Assembly (NCBI RefSeq): GCF_000377405.1
Contig: NZ_KB905020.1
Location: 310,001 to 374,000, forward strand
Source: Thioalkalivibrio sp. ALE31
Lineage (GTDB): Bacteria > Pseudomonadota > Gammaproteobacteria > Ectothiorhodospirales > Ectothiorhodospiraceae
Direction of reading: 5' to 3'
Length of the DNA: 64,000 nt
In this document: piece by piece, positions 46,886 through 55,552 of the stretch
Layout: every line of letters begins with the position of its first letter
How positions within the stretch are numbered: position 1 is the stretch's first letter
Translations under genes and position numbers: made by a program
The notes under the pieces: model-generated
Databases searched by the model: none
The model's input: the letters and a program-made list of their open reading frames with translations, nothing else
Told to the model about the DNA's origin: nothing

Positions 46886-49726
46886 TCAGCCGGTGTTGCG
46901 CATGCCGGCGGCGATGGCGTTGATCGAGCGCAGCAGGGGCGACAGCCAGGGATTGTCGGCGTCGTCTCCGGCCTCGGCGTCGAACTCGCGGGATTCGCGC
47001 AGCAGGTGGATCTGGATGCTGTTGAGCGGGTCCAGATACGGGTTGCGCCGTTGCAGCGAGCGCGCCAGCAGGGGGGTCTCGTCCATCAGGGCGTCCAGCT
47101 GGGCGACCCGCAACACCTCGGTCACGGTGCGGCTGTGCTCGTCGCGGACCCGGGCATAGATGCGTTCGGCCAGGTCCGGGTCGCTGCACAGGCGGGCGTA
47201 CTCGGCCGCGGTGCGCATGTCGGCCTTGGTCAGCGCCATCTGGCAGTTGGACAGCAGCGAGCGGAAGAACGGCCACTCCTGGTACATGCGCTGGAGCTGG
47301 GCCAGGCGCTCGGGATCGTCGCCACGCCAGCGCTCCAGCGCGGTGCCGATGCCGTACCAGGCGGGCAGGGTGTGGCGCGCCTGGGCCCAGCCGAAGACCC
47401 AGGGGATCGCCCGGATCGAGCTCTTGGAACGATCGGTCTTGCGCCGGTGCGAGGGGCGCGAGCCGATGTTCAGGAAGCCGATCTCCTGCACCGGGGTGAT
47501 CTCGTAGAAGTAGTCGAGTACGCCGTCGGTGCGGTCGATCAGCTCGCGATAGGCATCCTCGCCGCATTGCGCGAGATCCTGCATGGTGGCGCGGTAGTCG
47601 TCGCGATCCTGGCGCGGTGGCCGGATCAGGCTGCGCGAGGCGAGCATGACACCGGTGGCGCCCATGCCCAGCTCATAGACCGCGGTCTCCACGTTGGAGT
47701 ACTTGTACGACAGCACCTCGCCCTGTTCGGTGAACTTGATGCGCCCCTGCACGGTGGCCGGGGGCTGGGCGAGGATGGACTCATGGGTCGGGCCGCCGCC
47801 ACGGCCGACGGTGCCGCCGCGGCCATGGAACAGCTGGCAGCGCACGCCAAAGCGGTCGGTGATGCCGACGATCTTCTTCTGCGCCTCGTAGAGGTTCCAG
47901 CTGGAGGCGAGGATGCCGCCGTCCTTGCAGGAATCCGAATAGCCGAGCATCACGTCCTGGATGTTGCCGGAGGCGGCCAGCAGGCGGGCGTAGACCGGGT
48001 TGGACAGCAGGCCCTCGAGGACGTCCTCGACATGCAGGAGGTCCTCGATGGTCTCGAACAGCGGCGAGATGCGCAGGTGGCAGAAGGGGTTGCCGTCTTC
48101 GTTGTCTCCGGCCAGCCCCGCGAGGCGCCCCAGCAGCAGGACCTCCAGCACATGCGAGGCCGCGTGGGTCATGGAGATCACGTAGGTCCCGATGCCATCC
48201 GGGCCGACCTCGCGGCGCATGCCCTGGATGACCTCGAACACGCGCAGGGTTTCGCGGGTGCCTTCGCCCAGGGCGTCGCGGTCCAGTTCCGGCAACTGTT
48301 CGGCGGCGATCAGGTCGCTCAGGGCCTGCTGGCGGCCGGTCTCGTCCAGGGCGGCGTAATCGGTGTCCGGGGCCAGCTGGCCGAGGATCTCGGCGATCGC
48401 GTCGGTATGCACGGTGGATTCCTGGCGCACGTCCAGGTGGTGCAGGTGGAAGCCGAAGGTCTCGACCAGGCGGATCAGATCGGTCAGCGCGCCGCTGGCG
48501 ATATTGCGGTCGCCGTGGCTGATCAGCGAGTCGCGGATCAGCTTCAGGTCGCTCAGGAAGGCCTGGGCGTCGGCATAGGCGCTGTTGGTCGGAAGCACCG
48601 CGGCCTCGCCATGTACCCGCCGGACCACGGTGTCCAGGGTTTCGCGCAGGCGATACCGCATGATGTAGAGCTTGCGCCGGTAGGGCTCGCTCTCGAAGCG
48701 GTCGGAGGCCCCCTGGAACACCGCGTTCGCGATGTTGGCGTCGGAGTCCAGGCTGTCGAGGAAGGCCTGCGACGGCTGACACATGAACGACGAGTGGGTC
48801 AGCACGTTGCGCAGGTGGTTGACCCGCTTGATGTATTCGCGCAGGACCTGCTCCATCGCCAGGCGACAGGACAGTTCGGTGACCTCGGGGGTCACGTTCG
48901 GGTTGCCGTCGCGGTCCCCGCCGATCCAGGAACCGAAGTGCAGGAAGGCCGGGATCCGCACCGGCAGGCTGCCGTCCGGGTGGACGCCGTAAATGCGGCG
49001 GATGGCCTTTTCCAGGAAGCGGTAGGACTGCGGGATGGCCTCGAACAGGCTCTCCTCGAAGTAGAACAGACCGTACTTGATCTCGTCCTGGACCTGCGGC
49101 TTCTTTACCCGTACCTCGTTGGTGCGCCAGAGGATCTGGATCTGGGTTTCCAGTTCCTCGGTGATGAGGCGGCGTTCCTCCTCGCCCAGACCGGGCTGGT
49201 TCAGCCGGTCGGCGGTCTCGAACACGCGGCGCTGGTTCTCCATCGTGGTCCGGCGACGGGCCTCGGTGGGGTGGGCGGTGAAGACCGGCTGGTAGTGCAG
49301 TTCGCTGAGCAGCCGTTCCAGTTCCTCGGCGGTGACCCCCTCGTCATGCAGCTGGCGCAGGGTCTGGTCGAAGGAGCCGGTCCACAGCGGTTCGCCGCTG
49401 GAGACCTGGGCCCGGCGCCAGCGGTAGAACAGGTCTTCCTCCGCAATGTTGACCAGGCTGAAGTAGATGCTGAAGGCGCGGATCACGCGCTCGGTGAGCG
49501 CGGCGTCGAAGTGGGTGATGTCCGCCATCAGCTGGCGGCGCAGGTCCGGGTCCTCGTTCTTGCGCAGGCTGACAAAGCCGCGGCGCAGCTTTTCGACCGC
49601 GTCGAATACCGCCTGGCCTTCCAGCTTGTGGATCACGTTGCCCAGGAGTTCCCCGAACAGCCGCACGCGGGCGCGCAGTTCCTTGTCCTTGGGCAGGAAT
49701 CGGTCGTGTTGATCGCTTCGAGTCAT
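46886..49726 (-). CDS. ppc: Phosphoenolpyruvate carboxylase
   Basis: 946 residues. It fixes bicarbonate onto PEP to give oxaloacetate, refilling the TCA cycle. The catalytic His lies in VFTAHPTEARRRT (H152), and the glycine loop FHGRGGTVGRGGGPTH and the C-terminal GMRNTG are intact. It is somewhat longer than the E. coli enzyme (883). It follows glgA by 81 bases on the same strand and ends before the copy 4 palindrome. Confidence 0.97.
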   Translation of the reverse strand: MTRSDQHDRFLPKDKELRARVRLFGELLGNVIHKLEGQAVFDAVEKLRRGFVSLRKNEDPDLRRQLMADITHFDAALTERVIRAFSIYFSLVNIAEEDLFYRWRRAQVSSGEPLWTGSFDQTLRQLHDEGVTAEELERLLSELHYQPVFTAHPTEARRRTTMENQRRVFETADRLNQPGLGEEERRLITEELETQIQILWRTNEVRVKKPQVQDEIKYGLFYFEESLFEAIPQSYRFLEKAIRRIYGVHPDGSLPVRIPAFLHFGSWIGGDRDGNPNVTPEVTELSCRLAMEQVLREYIKRVNHLRNVLTHSSFMCQPSQAFLDSLDSDANIANAVFQGASDRFESEPYRRKLYIMRYRLRETLDTVVRRVHGEAAVLPTNSAYADAQAFLSDLKLIRDSLISHGDRNIASGALTDLIRLVETFGFHLHHLDVRQESTVHTDAIAEILGQLAPDTDYAALDETGRQQALSDLIAAEQLPELDRDALGEGTRETLRVFEVIQGMRREVGPDGIGTYVISMTHAASHVLEVLLLGRLAGLAGDNEDGNPFCHLRISPLFETIEDLLHVEDVLEGLLSNPVYARLLAASGNIQDVMLGYSDSCKDGGILASSWNLYEAQKKIVGITDRFGVRCQLFHGRGGTVGRGGGPTHESILAQPPATVQGRIKFTEQGEVLSYKYSNVETAVYELGMGATGVMLASRSLIRPPRQDRDDYRATMQDLAQCGEDAYRELIDRTDGVLDYFYEITPVQEIGFLNIGSRPSHRRKTDRSKSSIRAIPWVFGWAQARHTLPAWYGIGTALERWRGDDPERLAQLQRMYQEWPFFRSLLSNCQMALTKADMRTAAEYARLCSDPDLAERIYARVRDEHSRTVTEVLRVAQLDALMDETPLLARSLQRRNPYLDPLNSIQIHLLRESREFDAEAGDDADNPWLSPLLRSINAIAAGMRNTG

Positions 49727-49807
49727 ATCGGGCCTGTGCGCGCAGGACGACGATCGCCGCTGCCTGGGCTTGCCGGTTGGGGTCGGGAGGTCGCGAAAAG
49801 GACGCGA

Positions 49808-51295
49808 TTATAGCGCAGATGCGGCCTTCGCACGCCGGCTGCGGCGCGGGAGCTGTTCGCGGTACAGGGCGAGATAGGCGTCGGCGCTCGCGTTCCAGCC
49901 AAAGTCGCGGGCCATGCCGGTGCGCATCAGTTGTTCCCAGCGGCCGTCGCCGCGGGCGGCGTACAGCCCCAGGGCGCGCTCCAGCGCGCCGCCGAGGGCG
50001 GCCACGCTGTCCGGCGAGAAGCTGAATCCCGTGGCCGTGCCGGCGTCCAGATGATCGGGTGTGGCGTCGACCACGGTGTCCGCCAGGCCCCCGGTGGCGT
50101 GGACCACCGGCGGGGTGCCGTAGCGCAGGCTGTAGAGCTGGTTGAGCCCGCAGGGCTCGAAGCGCGAGGGCATCAGGAACAGGTCGGCGCCGGCCTCGAT
50201 CTGGTGGGCCAGGGGCTCGTCATAGCCGATGTGCACCCCGACCCGGCCGGGATAGGCGCGCGCCAGGGCGCCGGTGGCGTGTTCCAGGTCCTTCTGGCCG
50301 GAGCCGACCAGGGCCAGCTGGATGCGCCCGGCCTCCAGCAGCGGGGTGCAGGCGGCATGCAGCAGGTCCACGCCCTTCTGCTCGACCATGCGGCCCACGT
50401 GGCCCAGCAGCGGGATGTCCGGGTCCGGTTCCAGGCCCAGGCGGGTCTGTAGCGCGGCCTTGTTGGCGGCCTTGCCGGCGAGGTCGTCGGCGCTGTAGCG
50501 CGCGGCGATATGGCGGTCGCGCGCCGGGTCCCAGTCGCGGTAGTCGACCCCGTTGAGGATGCCGTGCAGGTCCGCGGCGCGGGCGCGCAGCACGCCGTCC
50601 AGGCCCATGCCGGAGGCTGGCTCCTGGATCTCGCGGGCATAGGTCGGCGAGACCGTGGTGATGGCGTCGGCAAAGACCAGGGCCGCCTTCATGAACGACA
50701 GCTGGTCGTGAAACTCCAGCGCCTCCGGGTGCCACAGGTCCGCGGGCAGGTTCAGCTCCTGCAGGGTGCTGGCCGGGAACAGGCCCTGGTAGGCCAGGTT
50801 GTGAATGGTGAATACGGTCCGCGGGCGCTCGATGCCGGTGCGCTCCGGGTCCAGCAGCAGCGGCACCAGGCCGGTCTGCCAGTCGTTCAGGTGGATCAGC
50901 TCCGGGGTCCAGTCCAGCCCGGCCTCGTCGCGCGCGAGGGCGACGATGGCGCGGGCGAAACCGGCGAAGCGCTGGGCGTTGTCCGGCCAGTCCATGCCGT
51001 TGCTGGCGCTGTACGGATTGCCGGCGCGCTGGAAGTACTCCGGCCAGTCGATCAGGTAGACCGGCACGCGAGTGCCGGGCAGGCGGCCCTCGAGGAGCTG
51101 CCACGGGGCGTTGTCCGGACCCGGGCGCGGGGTGGCATCCACCAGGTTGCGGCAGGCCTCGGGATAACCGGGCAGGACCAGGCGCACATCCTGGCGTCGG
51201 CGGCGCAGGGCGGCGGGCAGGCTGGCACTGACATCGGCGAGCCCGCCGGTCTTGACCAGGCTGTAGGCCTCGCTGCTGGCGAACAGGATGCGCAT
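49808..51295 (-). CDS. glgA: Glycogen synthase (ADP-glucose)
   Basis: 495 residues of the GT5 family. The ADP-glucose site KTGGLADV begins at Lys15, and the C-terminal half carries MPSRFEPCGLNQLYSLRYGT with the catalytic Glu. It extends alpha-1,4-glucan chains. No glgB or glgC is nearby. It is divergent from pgi, which supplies hexose phosphates, with a 105-base gap between. Confidence 0.96.
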   Translation of the reverse strand: MRILFASSEAYSLVKTGGLADVSASLPAALRRRRQDVRLVLPGYPEACRNLVDATPRPGPDNAPWQLLEGRLPGTRVPVYLIDWPEYFQRAGNPYSASNGMDWPDNAQRFAGFARAIVALARDEAGLDWTPELIHLNDWQTGLVPLLLDPERTGIERPRTVFTIHNLAYQGLFPASTLQELNLPADLWHPEALEFHDQLSFMKAALVFADAITTVSPTYAREIQEPASGMGLDGVLRARAADLHGILNGVDYRDWDPARDRHIAARYSADDLAGKAANKAALQTRLGLEPDPDIPLLGHVGRMVEQKGVDLLHAACTPLLEAGRIQLALVGSGQKDLEHATGALARAYPGRVGVHIGYDEPLAHQIEAGADLFLMPSRFEPCGLNQLYSLRYGTPPVVHATGGLADTVVDATPDHLDAGTATGFSFSPDSVAALGGALERALGLYAARGDGRWEQLMRTGMARDFGWNASADAYLALYREQLPRRSRRAKAASAL

Positions 51296-51400
51296 GAAGA
51301 GTTCCCCGGGAACGGAACCGGCGGCGCCGGATGGTTTCTATGGATTGTAACGCAGGGGGCCGGGCGGCACTCTGGGGAACAGGACAAGCGGGGGCATGGA

Positions 51401-53068
51401 ATGACGACAGGACGGGATACGGGGATGGAGAGTGCCCTGCGGGTCGAGGCCCGCCGGCTGGAGGGCGAGACCTTGCGCGATCTGTTCGCGCGCGATCCCG
51501 ACCGGGTGCAGCGGGATGTGCAGGAAATCGCCGGCATGCGCCTGGACTGGACGCGTCAGCGCCTGGACGCCCCGGCCTGGGATGCGCTCTTCGAGCGGGC
51601 CGCGGCCTGCGAGGTGCCGGAGGCGCTGCGCGCGCTGTTCGCCGGCGAACGGGTCAACACCACCGAGGGCCGGGCGGCGCTGCATACCGCCCTGCGTCTG
51701 CCGCGCGAGGCGCGCTGCGAGGTGGATGGCCACGATGTCGTGCCCCAGGTGCATGCCCAGCTGGACCGGGTCGAGGCCTTCGTGCAACAGGTCCACGACG
51801 GTACCCACCGGGGCTACAGTGGACGTCCGATCCAGCGGGTGGTGAACATTGGCATCGGCGGTTCCGACCTCGGGCCGCGCATGGTCTGCCGGGCGCTGGC
51901 GCCGCACGCGCGGGCGACGTCCGAAGGCCCGCCGCTGGCGGTCCAGTTCGTCTCCAACGTGGACGGCGCGGCCCTCTCCGCCGTGCTGCGCGAGGCCGAT
52001 CCGGAGACCACGCTGTTCATCGTCGCCTCCAAGACCTTCGGCACCCAGGAGACCCTGACCAACGCCCGCGCGGCCCGCGCCTGGCTGCTGCGCCATGCAC
52101 CGGACGACTCGGCCGTGGCGCGCCACTTCGTGGCGGTGTCCACCGCGCGCGAGCGGGTGACCGAATTCGGCATCGACCCGGACAACATGTTCGGTTTCTG
52201 GGACTGGGTCGGTGGGCGCTACTCCGTGTGGTCCACCATCGGGCTGCCGGTGGCACTGCTGCTGGGCATGGACGGCTTTCGTGCCTTCCTCGGCGGCGCG
52301 CACGCCGTGGACGAGCACGTCCGGCGCGCGCCGATCGCGCAGAACGCCGCGGTACGCATGGCGCTGGTGGATCTGTGGAACCAGAATCTGCTGGGCGCGC
52401 AGTCGCGCGCAGTGCTGCCCTACGACGAACGCCTGTCGCTGCTGCCCCCGTACCTGCAGCAGGCGGAGATGGAGAGCCTGGGCAAGCGCGTGGGGCTGGA
52501 CGGCCAGGTGGTGATGGACGATACCGGTGCGGTGGTCTGGGGCGCGGTGGGGACCGACGGCCAGCATGCCTTCTTCCAGCTGCTGCATCAGGGCACGCGC
52601 TTCATCCCGGCCGAGTTCATTGGCGTGGCGCGCCCCGAGCACGACCTGCCGGCGCAGCATCCGTTGCTGATGGCCAACCTGGTCGCGCAGGCGGAGGCGC
52701 TGGCGACGGGCAAGGACGAGGGCGCGGTGCGCGCGGAGATGGCGGCGGCGGGACAGTCGCCGGAGGCGATCGACGCCCTGGCGCCGCACCGGAGCTTCCC
52801 CGGCAACCGGCCGAGCACGCTGATCCTGCTGGAACGCCTGGACCCGGCCACGCTGGGCGCGCTGATCGCGCTGTTCGAGCACAAGATCTACGTGCTGGCC
52901 ACGCTGTGGGGCATCAACGCCTTCGACCAGTGGGGGGTGGAGCTGGGCAAGCAGTTGGCCGGCCAGATCCTCGCGGATCTGGAGCCGGGGGCGACACCCG
53001 CCGCACATGATCCCGCGACCACCGCCACGCTCGACTGGTTGCGCCCGCGGTTACCGCACGGGGATTGA
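51401..53068 (+). CDS. pgi: Glucose-6-phosphate isomerase
   Basis: 555 residues. Both family signatures can be read: NMFGFWDWVGGRYSVWS and, near the C-terminus, NAFDQWGVELGKQLA. Earlier VNIGIGGSDLGPRM binds the phosphate. It interconverts glucose 6-phosphate and fructose 6-phosphate. I use the ATG at 51401; an ATG at 51425 is also possible. The frame is open far upstream through the antisense of glgA, which is not part of the gene. Confidence 0.96.
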   Translation: MTTGRDTGMESALRVEARRLEGETLRDLFARDPDRVQRDVQEIAGMRLDWTRQRLDAPAWDALFERAAACEVPEALRALFAGERVNTTEGRAALHTALRLPREARCEVDGHDVVPQVHAQLDRVEAFVQQVHDGTHRGYSGRPIQRVVNIGIGGSDLGPRMVCRALAPHARATSEGPPLAVQFVSNVDGAALSAVLREADPETTLFIVASKTFGTQETLTNARAARAWLLRHAPDDSAVARHFVAVSTARERVTEFGIDPDNMFGFWDWVGGRYSVWSTIGLPVALLLGMDGFRAFLGGAHAVDEHVRRAPIAQNAAVRMALVDLWNQNLLGAQSRAVLPYDERLSLLPPYLQQAEMESLGKRVGLDGQVVMDDTGAVVWGAVGTDGQHAFFQLLHQGTRFIPAEFIGVARPEHDLPAQHPLLMANLVAQAEALATGKDEGAVRAEMAAAGQSPEAIDALAPHRSFPGNRPSTLILLERLDPATLGALIALFEHKIYVLATLWGINAFDQWGVELGKQLAGQILADLEPGATPAAHDPATTATLDWLRPRLPHGD

Positions 53069-53090
53069 CCCACGTCCGTTCCGGCTTGGC

Positions 53091-53936
53091 TCAGACGGTC
53101 AGGGCGTCGTCGGACTCCTCGATAGCGGGGACGTCCGTGGGCAGGGTGATCGTCCGGGTGTCGCCGTCCAGCCAGAAGCGGATCTCGGCCTCCGCGCCAT
53201 CGGCGGTGGCCGACACCGCCTCGAGGAAGTCCATCGGGGTGGCGGGCACGCGGCCGTTCACCTCCAGGATCAGGGCCCCGTGGCTCAGTCCCGCGGTGGC
53301 GGCCCGCCCGGTCGCGCGGCTGACCAGAACGCCGGGTTCGTCGGGCAGTTGCAGGGCCTCGCGCAGGTCGTCGCGGGCCTCGACTACGGTGATGCCCAGG
53401 GCGGTGACGACCTCGTCCTCGCCCGGCGGCGTGTAGTCGAAGGGCACCTCCGCCTCGAGGATCTCCGGGGCGACGTGGATCGCCGCCCCGCTGCGAACGG
53501 CCAGGGCGAGCGCGTCGCTGGGACGGGTGTCGATCATCCGCGGCTCGTCGTCGCCGGCCACACGCACCTCCAGCCAGCCGAGATAGGTGCCGTTTTCCAG
53601 GCCGTCCACGATCACCCGCTCCAGGCGGGCGTTCAGTTGCTCCAGCAGGTCGATCATCAGATCGTGGGTCTGCGGGCGCGACAGCGGGACCTCGTGCATC
53701 GCGAGCAGGATCGCGCGGGCCTGATCGGTGCCGATCACGATGGGCACCACCTCGCCGGAGGCCGGGTGGCGCAGCAACGCGATGGGGGCGCCGGAGTTGG
53801 CGTCCACCCCGACGGTGGCCAGCTCGACCGGCAGCAGGCGATCCGGATCAGTGGCCATCTCTCGCGCCAGGGCATCGCTGGCCAGAACCAGCAGCAGGAC
53901 GAGTACGAGGGGCAGGGATAACCGGGAGCGGGGCAT
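53091..53936 (-). CDS. Exported bifunctional-nuclease-domain protein with C-terminal PDZ
   Basis: 281 residues. A signal peptide (SLPLVLVLLLVLASDALA) is followed by a BFN/DUF151 domain (about 35-165): VPIVIGTDQARAI, RPQTHDLMIDLLEQL and MIDTRPSDALALAVRSGA match the family pattern. A PDZ-like domain follows (GRAATAGLSHGALILEVNGR, about 200-265). BFN domains have reported nuclease activity in plants and are usually cytoplasmic in bacteria, so a secreted BFN-PDZ fusion is unusual. No close neighbour suggests a role; it is convergent with pgi. Confidence 0.75.
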   Translation of the reverse strand: MPRSRLSLPLVLVLLLVLASDALAREMATDPDRLLPVELATVGVDANSGAPIALLRHPASGEVVPIVIGTDQARAILLAMHEVPLSRPQTHDLMIDLLEQLNARLERVIVDGLENGTYLGWLEVRVAGDDEPRMIDTRPSDALALAVRSGAAIHVAPEILEAEVPFDYTPPGEDEVVTALGITVVEARDDLREALQLPDEPGVLVSRATGRAATAGLSHGALILEVNGRVPATPMDFLEAVSATADGAEAEIRFWLDGDTRTITLPTDVPAIEESDDALTV

Positions 53937-54032
53937 CGGCAGGGTGCCTGGGAAAAGGTGTCTCCCGATCATGGCAGTGCGCTCGCGAGGCGTCCAGAAT
54001 ACCCGGCCTGCTTTTCCGGATGGATGGATACG

Positions 54033-54632
54033 ATGGCCAGTGACAAGCCCTATGCCCCGGCGGCGGAACAGAACCGCGCGCCGATCCTGGAGGTGCTGCG
54101 CGAGCGCTTTCTTGCCCACGGTCGGGTGCTGGAGATCGGCGCCGGAACGGGGCAGCACGCGGTGCACTTCGCCGCGGCGCTTCCCCACCTGGACTGGCAT
54201 CCCAGTGATGTGGCCGAGAATCTGCCCGGTGTAGAGGCCTGGCGGCGCGATGCCGCCGTGCCCAACCTGCGGCCGGCACGGCCACTGGACGTGCTGCGGG
54301 ACCCCTGGCCGGAGAGGCCGTTCGAATACGTCTACAGCGCCAACACCGTGCACATCATGCACTGGCCGGCGGTCGAGGCGCTGTTCGCCGGCGTGGCTCG
54401 GGTGCTGGCGCCGGACGGGCTGTTCGCCCTGTATGGCCCGTTCGCCCACGACGGCGCCCACACTGCCGAATCCAACGCGCGCTTCGACCAGATGCTGCGG
54501 GCGCAGGACCCGGGCATGGGCGTGCGCGACCGCGCCGACCTGGACGCGCTCGCCACCGCCGCCGGACTCGCACCCGAGGCGGTCATTGACCTCCCCGCCA
54601 ACAACCAGATCCTCCTCTGGCGCAGGACGTAG
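54033..54632 (+). CDS. DUF938 SAM-dependent methyltransferase-like protein
   Basis: 199 residues. It opens with the DUF938 pattern KPYAPAAEQNRAPIL and has motif I VLEIGAGTGQHAVHFA, with SANTVHIMHW and LYGPF further on. This family is a Rossmann-fold methyltransferase of unknown substrate. The start is the ATG at 54033; an ATG at 54024 is possible. It is divergent from the BFN-PDZ gene and ends before an inverted-repeat element. Confidence 0.85.
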   Translation: MASDKPYAPAAEQNRAPILEVLRERFLAHGRVLEIGAGTGQHAVHFAAALPHLDWHPSDVAENLPGVEAWRRDAAVPNLRPARPLDVLRDPWPERPFEYVYSANTVHIMHWPAVEALFAGVARVLAPDGLFALYGPFAHDGAHTAESNARFDQMLRAQDPGMGVRDRADLDALATAAGLAPEAVIDLPANNQILLWRRT

Positions 54633-54650
54633 CTCTTTCAGGGCGTGGCT

Positions 54651-54967
54651 ATCACGAAGCACACGAAGGCACGAAGAAATTCAAAGTCGGATTGACCACG
54701 GAGTGCACAGAGACCACGGAGAAATCCGAAAGGCTTCAAGGGGAGGGGCAATGGAATGATCCGTTGAGATCAGATCGGGACCAGGAACTGCTTCCCGCTT
54801 GCTCCGGAACAGCCTGCCATCCCGTTGAGCTGAAATAGGGCGAGCGGCGATCAGGGTCAGCCGCCCGCCCTATATGCCCCCTTTATCTCTCTGTGTCCTC
54901 CGTGACCTCTGTGGTAGACAGGCTCTTGACCTGGCCCTTCTTCGTGTCTTCGTGTGCTTCGTGGTGA
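54651..54967. repeat. Nested inverted-repeat element (CACGAAG/CACGGAG type)
   Basis: A 317-base non-coding element in a convergent gap. Outer arms at 54652-54678 and 54938-54967 are reverse complements but for a three-base indel and one substitution (CACGAAGCACACGAAG units). Inner arms at 54695-54721 and 54887-54915 are looser (CACGGAG/CACAGAG units). The layout, two arm pairs of about ten-base units, matches the element at 14470 in style but not in core sequence. No gene is visible inside. Confidence 0.65.
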
Positions 54968-54979
54968 ATACAGGGGGGG

Positions 54980-55405
54980 TCAGCAGTCGCCGATGCGTTG
55001 GCCGCGCATTTCCATGCGCACGTTCATCGGGCCCATCGGGGTGTCCATCTCGCTGGTCATTTCGCCCTCGGCGCGATCGCCCATGAAGCGCATGCTGCCC
55101 TCCATCTGCATCTGGCCGCCCTGCGGGTCGGTGCAGCTCATGGTGTAGTCCATGCGGTCGGCGGTCATGTCCATCTGGTCCAGCGTGCAGCCCTCCGGCG
55201 CCTCGATGATGTTCTCGCCGCGATCGATCTCTTCCTGGGTGACGCACTCGGTCGTGGTCTCGGTCTGGTCCGGCATCCCGGCCATGCCTTCCATGATCAT
55301 GGTGTTCTGGTTCTCCCACAGGCCCGGCTGGATGTTCGGGGTGTCGGCCTGGGCGGCCAGCGGCAGGGCCACGAGGGGCAGGGCGGCGAAAAGGATGCGC
55401 AGCAT
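54980..55405 (-). CDS. Exported DUF3617 protein
   Basis: 141 residues. The signal peptide is MLRILFAALPLVALPLAAQA. The mature protein, PNIQPGLWENQNTMIMEGM...TECVTQEEID...CTLDQMDMTADRMDYTMSC, fits DUF3617, a periplasmic family of unknown function. It is unusually rich in Met (about one residue in eight), including many MxxM spacings. AGGAG lies seven bases before the ATG. Two or three cysteines may form disulfides. Confidence 0.8.
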   Translation of the reverse strand: MLRILFAALPLVALPLAAQADTPNIQPGLWENQNTMIMEGMAGMPDQTETTTECVTQEEIDRGENIIEAPEGCTLDQMDMTADRMDYTMSCTDPQGGQMQMEGSMRFMGDRAEGEMTSEMDTPMGPMNVRMEMRGQRIGDC

Positions 55406-55504
55406 GACAGTCTCCTGAAACGGGGTAAGGCGATCGTTCAATGGTGCCTGCCCCGCCATGACGGGGCAAACGCTGGTCTCCGCGACCGCGCACTGGCACC
55501 TTAA

Positions 55505-55520
55505 GGAAACATTGATCAGT
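55505..55520. repeat. Dispersed repeat, degenerate copy 5
   Basis: GGAAACATTGATCAGT matches the repeat core with two or three changes. It lies in the divergent gap before the metzincin gene, about 48 bases upstream of its ATG, and could affect that promoter. Confidence 0.4.
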
Positions 55521-55552
55521 GGTTCTACAAGGATTCACTCGGAGGGAACGCG

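Noticed and set aside
47006-49813. Plus-strand frame of about 935 codons over ppc
   Set aside because: Antisense shadow of phosphoenolpyruvate carboxylase, with no motif of its own.
54651-54967. CRISPR-like array because of tandem CACGAAG/CACGGAG units
   Set aside because: Units are seven to ten bases, without unique spacers, and occur as inverted arms, not direct repeats.
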